The notes under the pieces: model-generated | Database searches by the model: none | What the model was told of the DNA's origin: nothing | What the model saw: the letters and a program-made list of their open reading frames with translations, nothing else | Shown: in pieces, positions 50,948 through 60,508 of the stretch | Position numbering within the stretch: the first letter of the stretch is position 1 | Layout of the letters: each line of letters starts with the position of its first letter | Assembly (NCBI RefSeq): GCF_042676185.1 | Contig: NZ_JBHTJT010000023.1 | Span: 1 to 64,000, forward strand | Length of the DNA stretch: 64,000 nucleotides | Reading direction: 5' to 3' | Source: Tropicimonas aquimaris | GTDB lineage: Bacteria; Pseudomonadota; Alphaproteobacteria; Rhodobacterales; Rhodobacteraceae | Program-made: the position numbers and the translations under genes

Positions 50948-51925
50948 ATGAAGATCTGCATATTCGGAGCGGGCGCCATCGGCGGCTTCATGGGGGCGCG
51001 GCTGGCGCGGACCGGGGCGGAGGTGAGCCTGGTGGCGCGCGGCCCCAACCTGGAGGCGATCCGGACCAACGGGCTGACCCTGCTGGAAGAGGGCGCCGAG
51101 CCCGAAACGGCGCGGCTCCGGGCCTCCGACGACCCTTCGGACCTCGGCCCGCAGGACTACGTGATCGTGACGCTCAAGGCGCATTCGGTGCCCGGGGTGG
51201 TCGACCGGATGCAGCCGCTTCTCGGGCCCGAGACCACGGTCGTCTGGGGCGTCAACGGCTTGCCCTGGTGGTATTTCCACCAGGTCGGCGGAGCATACGA
51301 AGGCACCCGGCTCGCCACGGTCGATCCGGGCGACGTACAGTGGGACGGCATTGGCCCGGAGCGGATCCTCGGCTGCGTGGTCTACCCGGCGGCCGAGATG
51401 CCGGAGGCGGGCGTGGTGCGCCATGTCGAGGGCAACCGCTTTTCGCTGGGCGAGCCGGACGGGTCGAAATCCGACCGGGCGCAAGCGCTGTCGAAGCTGA
51501 TGGGCGAGGCGGGCCTGCGGGCGCCGGTGCGGCCGCGCATCCGCGAGGAGATCTGGATCAAGCTCTGGGGCAACCTCTCGTTCAATCCGATCTCGGCGCT
51601 GACCCATGCCACGCTCGACGTTCTCTGCACCGATCCCGGCTGCCGGCCGCTGGTGCGCGAGATGATGGTCGAGGCGCAGGCCATCGGCGAGGCGCTCGGC
51701 GTGCGCTTCCCCATCGAGGTCGACCGCCGCATCGACGCGGGCGCCGAAGTGGGCGTGCATCGCACCTCCATGCTGCAGGACCTGGAACTCGGCCGGCCGA
51801 TGGAGATCGACGCGCTGGTCGCCTCGGTGCAGGAGCTGGGGCGGCTGGTGGACCTGCCGACGCCGATGATCGACACGATCCTCGCGCTGGTTCAGCTCCG
51901 GGCGCGGTCGGCGGGGCTTTACTGA
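50948..51925 (+). CDS. 2-dehydropantoate 2-reductase-family oxidoreductase
   Basis: The 325-residue protein has the NADPH-binding GAGAIGGFMGARLA (7-20) and the PanE/ApbA C-terminal domain, with LKAHSV and KLWGNLSFNPISALTHAT supplying conserved Lys and Asn. Location with a ligase and FAH protein argues against a housekeeping pantothenate role and for reduction of a 2-oxo acid in the local pathway. It is the last gene of the operon; a weak hairpin (51949-51974) follows. Confidence 0.88.
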   Translation: MKICIFGAGAIGGFMGARLARTGAEVSLVARGPNLEAIRTNGLTLLEEGAEPETARLRASDDPSDLGPQDYVIVTLKAHSVPGVVDRMQPLLGPETTVVWGVNGLPWWYFHQVGGAYEGTRLATVDPGDVQWDGIGPERILGCVVYPAAEMPEAGVVRHVEGNRFSLGEPDGSKSDRAQALSKLMGEAGLRAPVRPRIREEIWIKLWGNLSFNPISALTHATLDVLCTDPGCRPLVREMMVEAQAIGEALGVRFPIEVDRRIDAGAEVGVHRTSMLQDLELGRPMEIDALVASVQELGRLVDLPTPMIDTILALVQLRARSAGLY

Positions 51926-52026
51926 CCGCGACGGCCGGGCGGGGATGAGCCGAGCCCGCCGGTTTGGGCTTGGCCGAGTCCGGCGGGGGCTGTAAACCGG
52001 GCTTCCCAACGGAGTTCCGGAGCGCC

Positions 52027-54351
52027 ATGACAGCTGACACCCCCCGCATCGCCCGCAGCATCGCAACCGAAATCGGCGCCCGGCCGGAGCAGGTGACCGC
52101 CGCCATCGGGTTGCTGAACGAAGGGGCGACCGTCCCCTTCATCGCGCGCTACCGCAAGGAGGCCACCGGCGGGCTGGACGACACCCAGCTGCGCAACCTG
52201 TCGGAGCGGTTCGCCTACCTGACCGAGATGGAGGCGCGGCGGAGGGTGATCCTCGATTCGATCCGCGAGCAGGGCAAGCTGACCGAGGATCTGGAGAAGC
52301 GGCTGGTGACGGCCGAGACCAAGGCTGCGCTCGAAGACCTCTACCTGCCCTACAAACCGAAGCGGCGCACCCGTGCGATGATCGCCCGCGAGCGGGGCCT
52401 GGGCGGGCTGGTCGATGCGATCCTGGCCGACCGCGCCACGCCGCCCGAGTCACTGGCCCAGGGCTTCATCACCGACGAGGTGTCCGACACCAAGGAGGCG
52501 CTCAACGGCGCGCGCGACATCCTCGTGGAGACGCTGGCGGAGAATGCCGACCTGCTGGGCCGCCTGCGCGAGTTCATGCAGGCGCGGGCCTACCTGACCT
52601 CCCGCGTGAACGAGGGCGAGGAGGAGAAGGGCGCCAAGTTCTCCGACTATTTCGACCATCGCGAACTTTGGGCCGACGTGCCGAGCCACCGGGCGCTGGC
52701 GATGTTCCGCGGCAGCAACGAGGGCATCCTGCGGCTCGACATCGCGCCCGATCCGGAGGCCGACCTCCCGGCGGTGGAGGCGATGGTCTGCGCCGCGCTC
52801 GACACCCGCGGCGACGGCCCCGGCGATGCCTGGCTGCGCGGCGTGGCGGGCTGGGCTTGGCGGGTGAAACTGAGCCTGACCATGCTGCTCGACCTGCAGG
52901 GCGAGCTTCGCGCGCGGGCGCAGGAAGAGGCGATCCGCGTCTTCTCCCGCAACCTCAAGGACCTGCTGCTGGCGGCCCCCGCCGGCAACCGCGCGACGAT
53001 GGGGCTCGACCCCGGCATCCGCACCGGCGTAAAGGTCGCCGTGGTCGATGCGACCGGCAAGCTGCTCGACACCGAAACGGTCTATCCGTTCCAGCCCAAG
53101 AACGACCTGCGCGGCGCGCAAGCCGCGCTGGCCCGGCTGATCCGCCAGCACGGCGTGCAGCTCATCGCCATCGGCAACGGCACCGCCAGCCGCGAGACCG
53201 AGCGCATGGTGGCCGAGCTGATCGGCGACCTGCCGGCACCCAAGCCGATGAAGGTCGTGGTCTCCGAGGCCGGCGCCTCGGTCTATTCCGCCTCCGAACT
53301 GGCGGCGAAGGAATTCCCCGGGCTCGACGTGTCGCTGCGCGGTGCGGTCTCCATCGCGCGGCGCCTGCAGGACCCGCTGGCCGAACTTGTGAAGATCGAG
53401 CCCAAGGCCATCGGGGTCGGCCAGTACCAGCACGATGTCGACCAGTTCCGCCTCGCCAAGGCGCTCGACGCGGTGGTCGAGGACGCGGTGAACGCGGTCG
53501 GCGTCGATCTCAACATGGCCTCCGCCCCGCTGCTGGCGCGGGTTTCCGGCGTCGGGTCGACGCTCGCGGAATCCATCGTCGCGCATCGCGATGCCAACGG
53601 GCCCTTCGACACCCGCAAGGACCTGCTCAAGGTCGCCCGCCTCGGGCCGCGCGCCTTCCAGCAATGCGCGGGCTTCCTGCGGATCCGCGAGGGCAAGGAA
53701 CCGCTCGACGCCTCCGCCGTGCACCCCGAGGCCTACGAGGTCACCCGCCGGATCGTCGCCGCCTGCGGGCGCGACCTGCGCAGCCTGATGGGCGACGAGG
53801 CGCGGCTCCGGACGCTCCGCGCCGAGGATTTCGTCGACGAGACCTTCGGTCTGCCCACGGTGCGCGACATCCTCTCCGAGCTTGCCAAGCCCGGCCGCGA
53901 CCCGCGCCCGGAGTTCGTCACCGCGAAATTCACCGACGGGGTGGAGCAGATCACCGACCTGAAGCCGGGGATGCTGCTGGAGGGCACGGTGACCAACGTC
54001 GCGGCCTTCGGCGCCTTCGTCGATGTCGGCGTGCACCAGGACGGCCTGGTCCACATCTCGCAGCTCGCCGACCGGTTCGTGAAGGACCCCCACGAGGTGG
54101 TGAAGACCGGCGACGTGGTGAAGGTGCGGGTGATGGAGGTCGACGTAGCGCGCAAGCGCATCGGCCTGTCGATGAAAAAGGACCCGGAGCGCGGCGGCGA
54201 CCGTCCGGAACGCGCCACCGGCGGCGCCTCCGGCCGCGGCCGGCCGCAGAAGGGCCAGGCGCCGCGCGGCAAGTCCGGCGGCGCCACGTCCGGCAACGGC
54301 GGCACCGGCTCCTTCGGGGCGGCACTGCTCGATGCGATGAAGCGCGACTGA
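52027..54351 (+). CDS. tex: Tex-family RNA-binding protein
   Basis: The 774-residue protein has the helical Tex N-terminal domain (GATVPFIARYRKEATGGLDDTQLR), a YqgF/RNase H-like domain near 324-450 (GLDPGIRTGVKVAVVD), helix-hairpin-helix repeats (LARVSGVGSTLAESIVAHRD) and a C-terminal S1 domain at about 645-720 (GTVTNVAAFGAFVDVG). The tail is Gly-rich and basic. Tex binds RNA and affects transcription and stress survival in several bacteria. It stands alone; GGAG lies about ten bases before the ATG. Confidence 0.95.
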   Translation: MTADTPRIARSIATEIGARPEQVTAAIGLLNEGATVPFIARYRKEATGGLDDTQLRNLSERFAYLTEMEARRRVILDSIREQGKLTEDLEKRLVTAETKAALEDLYLPYKPKRRTRAMIARERGLGGLVDAILADRATPPESLAQGFITDEVSDTKEALNGARDILVETLAENADLLGRLREFMQARAYLTSRVNEGEEEKGAKFSDYFDHRELWADVPSHRALAMFRGSNEGILRLDIAPDPEADLPAVEAMVCAALDTRGDGPGDAWLRGVAGWAWRVKLSLTMLLDLQGELRARAQEEAIRVFSRNLKDLLLAAPAGNRATMGLDPGIRTGVKVAVVDATGKLLDTETVYPFQPKNDLRGAQAALARLIRQHGVQLIAIGNGTASRETERMVAELIGDLPAPKPMKVVVSEAGASVYSASELAAKEFPGLDVSLRGAVSIARRLQDPLAELVKIEPKAIGVGQYQHDVDQFRLAKALDAVVEDAVNAVGVDLNMASAPLLARVSGVGSTLAESIVAHRDANGPFDTRKDLLKVARLGPRAFQQCAGFLRIREGKEPLDASAVHPEAYEVTRRIVAACGRDLRSLMGDEARLRTLRAEDFVDETFGLPTVRDILSELAKPGRDPRPEFVTAKFTDGVEQITDLKPGMLLEGTVTNVAAFGAFVDVGVHQDGLVHISQLADRFVKDPHEVVKTGDVVKVRVMEVDVARKRIGLSMKKDPERGGDRPERATGGASGRGRPQKGQAPRGKSGGATSGNGGTGSFGAALLDAMKRD

Positions 54352-54376
54352 CGCCCGCCTGGCCCGCCCCGCCGGC

Positions 54377-55516
54377 TCAGGTCGGCGCGGGCGCGCCCTC
54401 GCCGGTCGGGTGCGTCCACAGGCTGCCCCCGACCGCGCGCTCGTAGCCGTGCCGGTAAAGCGCGTTCATGTAACCCGCGTCGAACCGGTTGGACGGGTCG
54501 TAGACGATCCCGCTCGCCGGATCGATGGCGGCCACCGCGAAGGACACGCCGTTGGCGCGGGCCCGCCGTGCCGCGGCCTGCACCGCGGAGAGCGCATTGG
54601 CCCGGATCATCGCGGTCAGCGCCTGCTGTGAGACGCCCAAGGCGCTGTGCGCCCCGTCGGTGGCCGCGGGCGTGAGCGTGTTGTTGATCAGGACATAGAT
54701 CTGCCCCCGTCCCGGCGCGATGGCGGCCGGCAGCGCCAGGAACTGCATTTGAACCCCGCCGTCGACATGGGTCTCCGTCAGGGTCCCGCCGTCGACCGGG
54801 ATCGCCAGCGCGACGGGCGGAAACACGCCCGGCAGCGCGGAGGAGGCCCGCAGGATACCGCGGAACAGGTCGTAGTGACCGGCCTGCGCGATCTTTCCCA
54901 TGTTCCAGGCATGGCCGCGCGAGGTTTCCAGGCAGGAGGAGACGACGAACAGCCGCGCGCCATCCGCATGCCGCTCCGCAACCGCGTCGATCAGGCTGTC
55001 GGGAACGAAGGTCTCCAGCAGTTTCCGCAGCCCTGCCGTGTCGTAGAGCGCCGAGCCGAAGACCGCGTCAGAGATCGATAGCGCCATGAAATCGTCCGCG
55101 TCGTACTCGGTGAAGATCCGCCGCAGCGCGTCGTCATAGGACGGGCCGAGAAAGGCGAAGGGCGCGATCAGCGCGCCGACCGAGACGCCGGTGACCACGT
55201 CGAACGCCGGCCGATGCCCGGTCCGCGACCATCCCACGAGCGCGCCGGCCCCGAAGGCGCCATCCTCCCCGCCGCCGGAGATCGCCAGCGTCATCGGACC
55301 TCTGGCAAGCTCAGCGGCGGGCAGGTGTTCGGACCATACCGAGGCGCCGGCATTCGCGGGCAGGCGCCAGCCGGACAGCGGGTCGTCCTCCGTGTAGGAG
55401 CGCGTCGAAAGCTCAGTGCGGGTCGGCTGCGCGCAGCCGGCGAGCGCGAGACCGGCGAGCCCGGCCAGCACCTGTCGGCGCCCGAGTCCGAAAGGGGTCA
55501 GGGGTGTGTCGGTCAT
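54377..55516 (-). CDS. Patatin-like phospholipase, predicted lipoprotein
   Basis: The 379-residue protein starts with a signal ending in the lipobox LAGC (25-28), so Cys28 is probably lipidated; RRQ at 13-15 hints at Tat export. The patatin motifs are complete: oxyanion SGGGEDGAFG (80-89), nucleophile Ser112 in GVSVG, and the Asp of the dyad in HVDGG (Asp252). Members hydrolyse acyl esters of phospholipids. It is divergent from a BaeSR-like two-component system. No strong ribosome site precedes the ATG at 55516. Confidence 0.88.
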   Translation of the reverse strand: MTDTPLTPFGLGRRQVLAGLAGLALAGCAQPTRTELSTRSYTEDDPLSGWRLPANAGASVWSEHLPAAELARGPMTLAISGGGEDGAFGAGALVGWSRTGHRPAFDVVTGVSVGALIAPFAFLGPSYDDALRRIFTEYDADDFMALSISDAVFGSALYDTAGLRKLLETFVPDSLIDAVAERHADGARLFVVSSCLETSRGHAWNMGKIAQAGHYDLFRGILRASSALPGVFPPVALAIPVDGGTLTETHVDGGVQMQFLALPAAIAPGRGQIYVLINNTLTPAATDGAHSALGVSQQALTAMIRANALSAVQAAARRARANGVSFAVAAIDPASGIVYDPSNRFDAGYMNALYRHGYERAVGGSLWTHPTGEGAPAPT

Positions 55517-55751
55517 CTGAACGTCATCCCGGTTGCGTGCCGGTCCGGCGACCGCGCCGCCATATGGCCAGCGCCGCCTGCCCTGCCCCGGCGAGGTCTC
55601 GTCTGCGTCGGGCACACCTTCCGGGGCCCTCTCCGAGGGGAAGATGACAGGCAAATGTGGGGCGAGAAGGAAGCCCGTGAACGGAAATTTCACACCGTTG
55701 CAGTGAGGCTTCGCCGCGCCGCTCCATCTTCGCTTCACATTGAAAGGGCTA

Positions 55752-57182
55752 ATGGGCGATATGGGCCCCATGCGATTGTCCCTGACCTACAGGCTTTTTG
55801 CCGCCATCGGCCTGGCTTCCATGCTGGTCGTGGTGGTTATGGCGTTGCTGGTCGCCTACGGCATGCGCGAGGGGTTCTCGGTCTACCTGCTGAAGGGCGA
55901 GCTGCGCCGGCTGGACGGGCTGGCCGAAACCCTGGCCGCCGATTACGATTCCGGGGCCGGCGGCTGGCCGGAGCTCGAGGGCGACCCGCGGCGCTGGACC
56001 GATTACGTCGTGCGTCAGACCAGTCCGGACGGCCGGGCGATACCCAAGCCGCCGCCGCGCGGGCCGAGGCGGCCCGCCCCCTTCGCCGAGCGTCTCTCGC
56101 TGCTCGATGCCCAGCAACAGGTGATAATCGGCGCGCCGGTCGGGGCCGCCCAGGTCGAGCTGTTGCCGATCCTCGCGCCGGGCGCCGACGCCGATGCCGC
56201 CCCGATCGGCTGGCTCCGGCTGGCCGCCCCCGGAGGCGTGCTTTCCGAGACCGACGCCTTCTTCCTGCGCGGTCAGATCACCTCGCTGCTGCTGGCGGCC
56301 TCGGTTGCGCTGGCCGTCTCGGCGGCGGTGGCGCTCCTTGTCGCCCGCCAGTTCCTCGCGCCGATCCAGGCGCTGGAGACCGGGGCCAAGCGGCTGGCCA
56401 GCGGCGACTATGCCTCGCGCATCCCCAATGACCGGCGCGACGAGCTGGGCAAGCTGATCGACCATTACAACCAGCTCGCGCAGAGCCTCGAGGCGTCCGA
56501 GATCGCGCAGCGGCAGTGGATGTCGGACACCAGCCACGAATTGCAGACTCCGCTGGCGGTGCTGAGGGCGAATATCGAGGCGCTGCAGGATGGCGTTCGT
56601 ACGGCCGATGCCCGGACGCTGGGCGCGATGGACGACGCGGTGGGCCGGCTGACGCGGCTGATCGGCGACCTGCGCACCCTCACGCACGGCCACGAGACCG
56701 GCTTTGCCGAGGCCCGCTCCACCGAGGATCTCGGGCTGATCCTGCGCGAGGCGGCGGATGTGATCGCGCCGGACTTCTCCGCCGCCGGGCTGGACCTGTC
56801 GGTGGAGGCCGGCGAAGGCGTGCTGATGCGCTGCAATGCGCAAAGAATTCGCCAGGTTTTCGACAACCTGCTCGGCAACGCGCTGCGCTATACCGATGCG
56901 CCTGGGCGCGTGGTGGCCATTGTCGAGGAGGACGCGCGGCAGGTCCGGATCACGGTCACCGACACCCCGCCGGCGCCGCCCGAGGAGGCGATGCCGCATC
57001 TGTTCGACCGGTTCTTCCGGGCCGAGGCCTCGCGATCGCGGGCGCATGGCGGCTCCGGGTTGGGCCTGTCGATCTGCGCCGCCATTGTCGAGGGGCACGG
57101 CGGAAAGATTCACGCCCGGAAAGCCGGGTCCGGGGGGCTGCAGATCGAGATCCTGCTGCCCGCTGACGGAGGAACCTCATGA
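55752..57182 (+). CDS. Sensor histidine kinase, BaeS-like
   Basis: The 476-residue protein has a transmembrane segment near residues 13-36, a periplasmic loop of about 140 residues with a Pro-Arg-rich stretch (PKPPPRGPRRPAP), a second membrane span, a HAMP linker, the H-box SDTSHELQTPL with His262, and N, G1 and G2 boxes (NLLGNALRYT, GGSGLGLSICAAIVEGHGG). It resembles BaeS, an envelope-stress sensor, and overlaps the regulator gene by four bases. Start at 55752 has AAAGGG close upstream; a TTG at 55740 or ATG at 55761 are alternatives. Confidence 0.88.
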   Translation: MGDMGPMRLSLTYRLFAAIGLASMLVVVVMALLVAYGMREGFSVYLLKGELRRLDGLAETLAADYDSGAGGWPELEGDPRRWTDYVVRQTSPDGRAIPKPPPRGPRRPAPFAERLSLLDAQQQVIIGAPVGAAQVELLPILAPGADADAAPIGWLRLAAPGGVLSETDAFFLRGQITSLLLAASVALAVSAAVALLVARQFLAPIQALETGAKRLASGDYASRIPNDRRDELGKLIDHYNQLAQSLEASEIAQRQWMSDTSHELQTPLAVLRANIEALQDGVRTADARTLGAMDDAVGRLTRLIGDLRTLTHGHETGFAEARSTEDLGLILREAADVIAPDFSAAGLDLSVEAGEGVLMRCNAQRIRQVFDNLLGNALRYTDAPGRVVAIVEEDARQVRITVTDTPPAPPEEAMPHLFDRFFRAEASRSRAHGGSGLGLSICAAIVEGHGGKIHARKAGSGGLQIEILLPADGGTS

Positions 57183-57853
57183 ACGAAAGCCCCCGCATCC
57201 TGATCGTCGAGGACGAGCCCGACCTGGCCGAGATCATCTGCGACTACATCCGCCGCGAGGGGATGGAGGCCGAGATCCTGCTGGAAGGGCGCGGCGCGGT
57301 GGAAACCATTCTGCGCACCCGGCCGGACCTGGTGGTTCTGGACATCATGCTGCCCGGCAAGGACGGGCTGGCGATTTGCCGCGAGATCCGGGCCCAGAGC
57401 GACATCCCGATCATCCTGGAGACCGCCCGCGCCGAGGCAATCGACCGCCTCCTCGGGCTCGAGATCGGCGCCGACGATTACCTCTGCAAGCCCTTCTCGC
57501 CCCGTGAGCTGGTGGCGCGGATCAAGGCGGTGCTGCGGCGCACCATGCCATCGGGCGAGCCGGGCACCCCGCCGCTGACCATGGACCCCTCGACCTGGCG
57601 GGCTGCGCTGTTCGGCAAGCCGCTGGAACTGACGCGCCGCGAGTTCCAGGTGCTGGAGGTGCTCCACAAGCGGCCCGGGCGGGTGTTCTCCCGCGCGCAA
57701 CTGCTGGAGCTGGCCTTTCCCGAGGATGCCGATGTCATCGACCGGACGATCGACACCCATATCAAGAACATCCGCAGCAAGATGAAACGCATCGAGCCCG
57801 AGGCGGATCTCATCCGCTCGGTCTATGGCGTGGGCTACGCGCTGGACGGTTGA
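57179..57853 (+). CDS. Response regulator, BaeR-like
   Basis: The 224-residue OmpR-family regulator has phospho-acceptor Asp55 (VVLDIMLPGKDG), switch Thr in LETARAEAIDRLLGLEIGADDYLCKPFSPRELVARIKAVLRR (the stretch most like BaeR) and a C-terminal winged helix with VIDRTIDTHIKNIRSKMKRIEPE and VYGVGYAL. It is coupled to the sensor by an ATGA overlap. Likely targets include the flanking exported proteins, the patatin-like lipoprotein and the small cysteine protein, by position only. Confidence 0.9.
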   Translation: MNESPRILIVEDEPDLAEIICDYIRREGMEAEILLEGRGAVETILRTRPDLVVLDIMLPGKDGLAICREIRAQSDIPIILETARAEAIDRLLGLEIGADDYLCKPFSPRELVARIKAVLRRTMPSGEPGTPPLTMDPSTWRAALFGKPLELTRREFQVLEVLHKRPGRVFSRAQLLELAFPEDADVIDRTIDTHIKNIRSKMKRIEPEADLIRSVYGVGYALDG

Positions 57854-57903
57854 AAAAAAGGGCGGCCGACCTGCGAGAGAACGAGTGGGTTCGCAGGCCG
57901 GCC
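57853..57903 (-). terminator. Terminator of the small cysteine-protein transcript
   Basis: On the minus strand GGCCG-g-CCTGCGA (57903-57891) pairs with TCGCAGG-t-CGGCC (57876-57864) and is followed by GCCC and seven T (57859-57853). It lies 150 bases past the stop of the small secreted-protein gene and directly abuts the response-regulator stop. Confidence 0.6.
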
Positions 57904-58055
57904 TACCACGGATCCCGGAATGCACCGGCGACAGAGCGGGCCGGAACCGGGAACCGGGCGTCAGCCAGATCACGCGCACCCTTGAACGTGGGGAAGAGAC
58001 GGGGCGCAGACCGGCCAACCAGGCACAGCAGAGAGAGTAGAAAAACGCGTTCGGA

Positions 58056-58328
58056 TCAGTTTCCGGGTGCGGGGGCCCCTGCGGGGAGACAGGCGAGCTG
58101 CTTCTCCGGTGTCGAAATGCAGCTGCCCTCGGCCGAGCGGTTGTCGCGCGGGTTGGTCATGGAGCAGGCATCGCCCACGGCCTTGCCGACGCAGGCCTCG
58201 ATGGCTTCCGGCGGCGCGCCGTTGCCGCCTCCGGGAGGCTGCCCCTGCGCCGAGGCCATCCAGGCCGTCGTCGCCAGCATCACCCCGCCAAGGGCGAGCA
58301 TGCCAAGAAGTTGGGTAAGGGTCTTCAC
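58056..58328 (-). CDS. Small secreted protein with four conserved-looking cysteines
   Basis: A 90-residue protein starting with a signal peptide (LLGMLALGGVMLATTAWMASA-Q). The mature 50 or so residues carry four cysteines spaced as C-x8-C-x14-C-x10-C (EACVGKAVGDACS, GSCIS, LACLP), which would form two disulfides in the periplasm. This pattern occurs in small bacterial secreted proteins of unknown function. GTG 58328 is chosen because GGAGG lies seven bases upstream. It is convergent with the BaeSR-like pair. Confidence 0.7.
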   Translation of the reverse strand: MKTLTQLLGMLALGGVMLATTAWMASAQGQPPGGGNGAPPEAIEACVGKAVGDACSMTNPRDNRSAEGSCISTPEKQLACLPAGAPAPGN

Positions 58329-58559
58329 GAGCCTTCCTCCGTATTCGTTGTTCGCGTACCGGCGGCGCAAAACCTGAGATCATCGCTGCCGGTGATGCTG
58401 AAACTAGGCGGCGACTGTGGAGGGAGAATGGGGAGAAGCGAGAAAATGCAGAATGTTAAGATATTGATTTCATGTCATAATTGAGGGGAGAAATGCCGGA
58501 AAGGCGGCGTTCTCCATCCTCGCTGCACAAATCGACCACCCGGTTGGGATCTCAAGCTA

Positions 58560-59603
58560 TCAGATGATCTCGTCCTCGTCGAAGAGCGGATCTTCCTCGA
58601 GCTGGGCAGTCAGTTCGTCCATCGCCGTCTCCGCGGCGTCGTTCGAGCGCACCGAAGCGATGTGAAACAGCGCGTCGCCCTCGTTGACGATGGGCATGAT
58701 GGCGCGGCCGATGATGATGCCGTCCATCAGCGCGTAGATCTCTTCCTCGCTCTCGCCGAAAGGGTCGGAGACCGCGCCGAGGCGCTCGTCCTTCGTCACC
58801 ACGTCGCCCTCGCTCCGGTAGGTCCGCAGCAGCCCTCCGGCCGGCGAGCGCACCCATTTGCTCCGCGCGCAATAGAGTGGCGTTGCACGCGGCCGGGGCA
58901 CCCGGCCGGCGGGCAGCATCCCCATCTCTCGCAGCACCCGCAGGATCCCGGAGACCCCGGCACGCACGCCCATCTCGTCGAACCGCAGCCCCTCGCCGGC
59001 CTCGTAGAGCAGCACGTTGACGCCGAGTTCGGCCGCGACACCGCGCAGCGAGCCCTCGCGGATCGGCGAGGTCAGGATCACCGGCGCACCGAATTCGCGC
59101 GCCAGGTCGCGGGCGCGCGTGTCGTCGGGCGACACGCGAATCTGCGGCAGGTTGGTGCGGTGGATCGCAGCGGAGTGCAGATCGATCCCGAGATCGCTGC
59201 GGCTCAGAATCTCGTCCACGAAGAGCCGCGCGAGGCGGGCGGCCAGCGATCCGGTCGCGCTGCCCGGAAAGCAACGGTTCAGGTCGCGCCGATCCGGCAG
59301 GTAGCGCGAATGGCTGAGAAAGCCGAAGGTGTTGACGATCGGCACCGCCAGCAGCGTGCCGCGCAGCGAGGACAGCACCGGCGCGCGCAGCAGTCGGCGG
59401 ACGATCTCGACGCCGATCACCTCGTCGCCATGCACACCTGCGCTGACGAAAACGGTCGGACCCTCGCGCTTGCCGTGGATCGCGTGGACCGACATCGTGA
59501 CCGGCGTGTGGTCCGACAGCACACTGACCGGCAGGTCGACGGTGCGTCGCTCGCCCGGCGCGATCCGCACTCCGCCGATCTCCAGGTCGGCGCGTTTCGG
59601 CAT
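58560..59603 (-). CDS. Succinylglutamate desuccinylase/aspartoacylase-family hydrolase
   Basis: The 347-residue zinc carboxypeptidase-fold protein has ligands His58 and Glu61 (AGVHGDE) and His143 (GIDLHSAA), and a likely catalytic Glu in LLYEAGEG. Its C-terminal beta-rich part is the extra domain of the AstE/AspA family. It overlaps the RimK-like gene by one base (TGATG). In similar clusters this hydrolase is thought to remove or process residues added by the ATP-grasp ligase; no substrate is proven. Confidence 0.88.
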   Translation of the reverse strand: MPKRADLEIGGVRIAPGERRTVDLPVSVLSDHTPVTMSVHAIHGKREGPTVFVSAGVHGDEVIGVEIVRRLLRAPVLSSLRGTLLAVPIVNTFGFLSHSRYLPDRRDLNRCFPGSATGSLAARLARLFVDEILSRSDLGIDLHSAAIHRTNLPQIRVSPDDTRARDLAREFGAPVILTSPIREGSLRGVAAELGVNVLLYEAGEGLRFDEMGVRAGVSGILRVLREMGMLPAGRVPRPRATPLYCARSKWVRSPAGGLLRTYRSEGDVVTKDERLGAVSDPFGESEEEIYALMDGIIIGRAIMPIVNEGDALFHIASVRSNDAAETAMDELTAQLEEDPLFDEDEII

Positions 59604-60508
59604 CAGCCCTTGCCCCGGGTCTTGGTGTCGCCCACCTTGGCGTTCTTCTCCAGGAACTCGATCATCATGCCGGCGATGTCCTTGCCGGTGGCCTCCTCGA
59701 TGCCCTCGAGCCCCGGCGAGGAGTTGACCTCCATCACCACTGGCCCGTGGTTGGAGCGCAGCATGTCGACGCCGCAGACCTGCAGGCCCATGGTTTTCGC
59801 CGCGCGCACGGCGGTCGCGCGTTCCTCGGGCGTGAGCTTCACCACCTTGGCGGTGCCGCCGCGGTGCAGGTTGGAGCGGAACTCGCCCTCCGCGCCCGAG
59901 CGCATCATCGCCGCGATCACCTTGCCGCCGAGCACGAAGGCGCGGATGTCGGTGCTGCCGGCTTCCTTGATGAACTCCTGCACGAGGATGTTGATGTTGG
60001 CGCCACGGAACGCCTCGATCACCGACTTGGCGGAGCGGTCGGTGTCGGCCAGCACCACGCCGATGCCTTGCGTGCCCTCCAGCAGCTTGATCACCGCCGG
60101 GGCGCCGCCGGCCAGAGCCAGCACCTCGTCGGTCTGCTTGGGATCGTGGGCGAAGGTGGTGACCGGCAGGCCGATGCCGTCGCGCGCCAGCAACTGCATC
60201 GAGCGCAGCTTGTCGCGCGACCGGCCGATGGCGACGCTCTCGTTCAGCGGGTAGACGCCCTGCATCTCGAACTGACGTAGCACGGCCGTCCCGTAAAACG
60301 TGACCGATGCGCCGATCCGCGGGATCACCGCGTCGTAGAGCGGAAGCTTCTCGCCGTTGTAGTAGATCTCCGGCCGCCGCGACGCGATGTTCATGTAGCA
60401 GCGCAGCGTCTTGATCATGTGCATCTCGTGCCCGCGGGCCTCGGCGGCCTCCTTCAGGCGCTGGTGCGAATAGAGCGTGTGATTCTGGGCCAGAAGGGCG
60501 AATTTCAT
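59603..60508 (-). CDS. rimK: RimK-type ATP-grasp amino-acid ligase
   Basis: The 301-residue protein has an N-terminal MKFALLAQNHTLYSHQRL segment typical of RimK (ribosomal protein S6-glutamate ligase) and the ATP-grasp fold: VIKLLEGTQGIGVVL, VQEFIKEAGSTDIRAFVLGGKV, FRSNLHRGGTA and the Mg-binding MEVNSSPGLEGIE. RimK adds glutamates to the C-terminus of S6 in other bacteria; here the flanking protease and hydrolase make a peptide or protein tag equally possible. AAGGA lies about ten bases before the ATG. Confidence 0.9.
   Translation of the reverse strand: MKFALLAQNHTLYSHQRLKEAAEARGHEMHMIKTLRCYMNIASRRPEIYYNGEKLPLYDAVIPRIGASVTFYGTAVLRQFEMQGVYPLNESVAIGRSRDKLRSMQLLARDGIGLPVTTFAHDPKQTDEVLALAGGAPAVIKLLEGTQGIGVVLADTDRSAKSVIEAFRGANINILVQEFIKEAGSTDIRAFVLGGKVIAAMMRSGAEGEFRSNLHRGGTAKVVKLTPEERATAVRAAKTMGLQVCGVDMLRSNHGPVVMEVNSSPGLEGIEEATGKDIAGMMIEFLEKNAKVGDTKTRGKG

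Noticed and set aside
50948..51925. Housekeeping pantothenate gene panE
   Set aside because: The fold is right, but the location in a catabolic operon makes a pantothenate role unlikely, so I did not assign the symbol.
51949..51974. Hairpin after the PanE-like gene (GCC-G-AGCCC with GGGCT-T-GGC)
   Set aside because: Nine pairs with a G-T wobble but no T tract; too weak to call a terminator.
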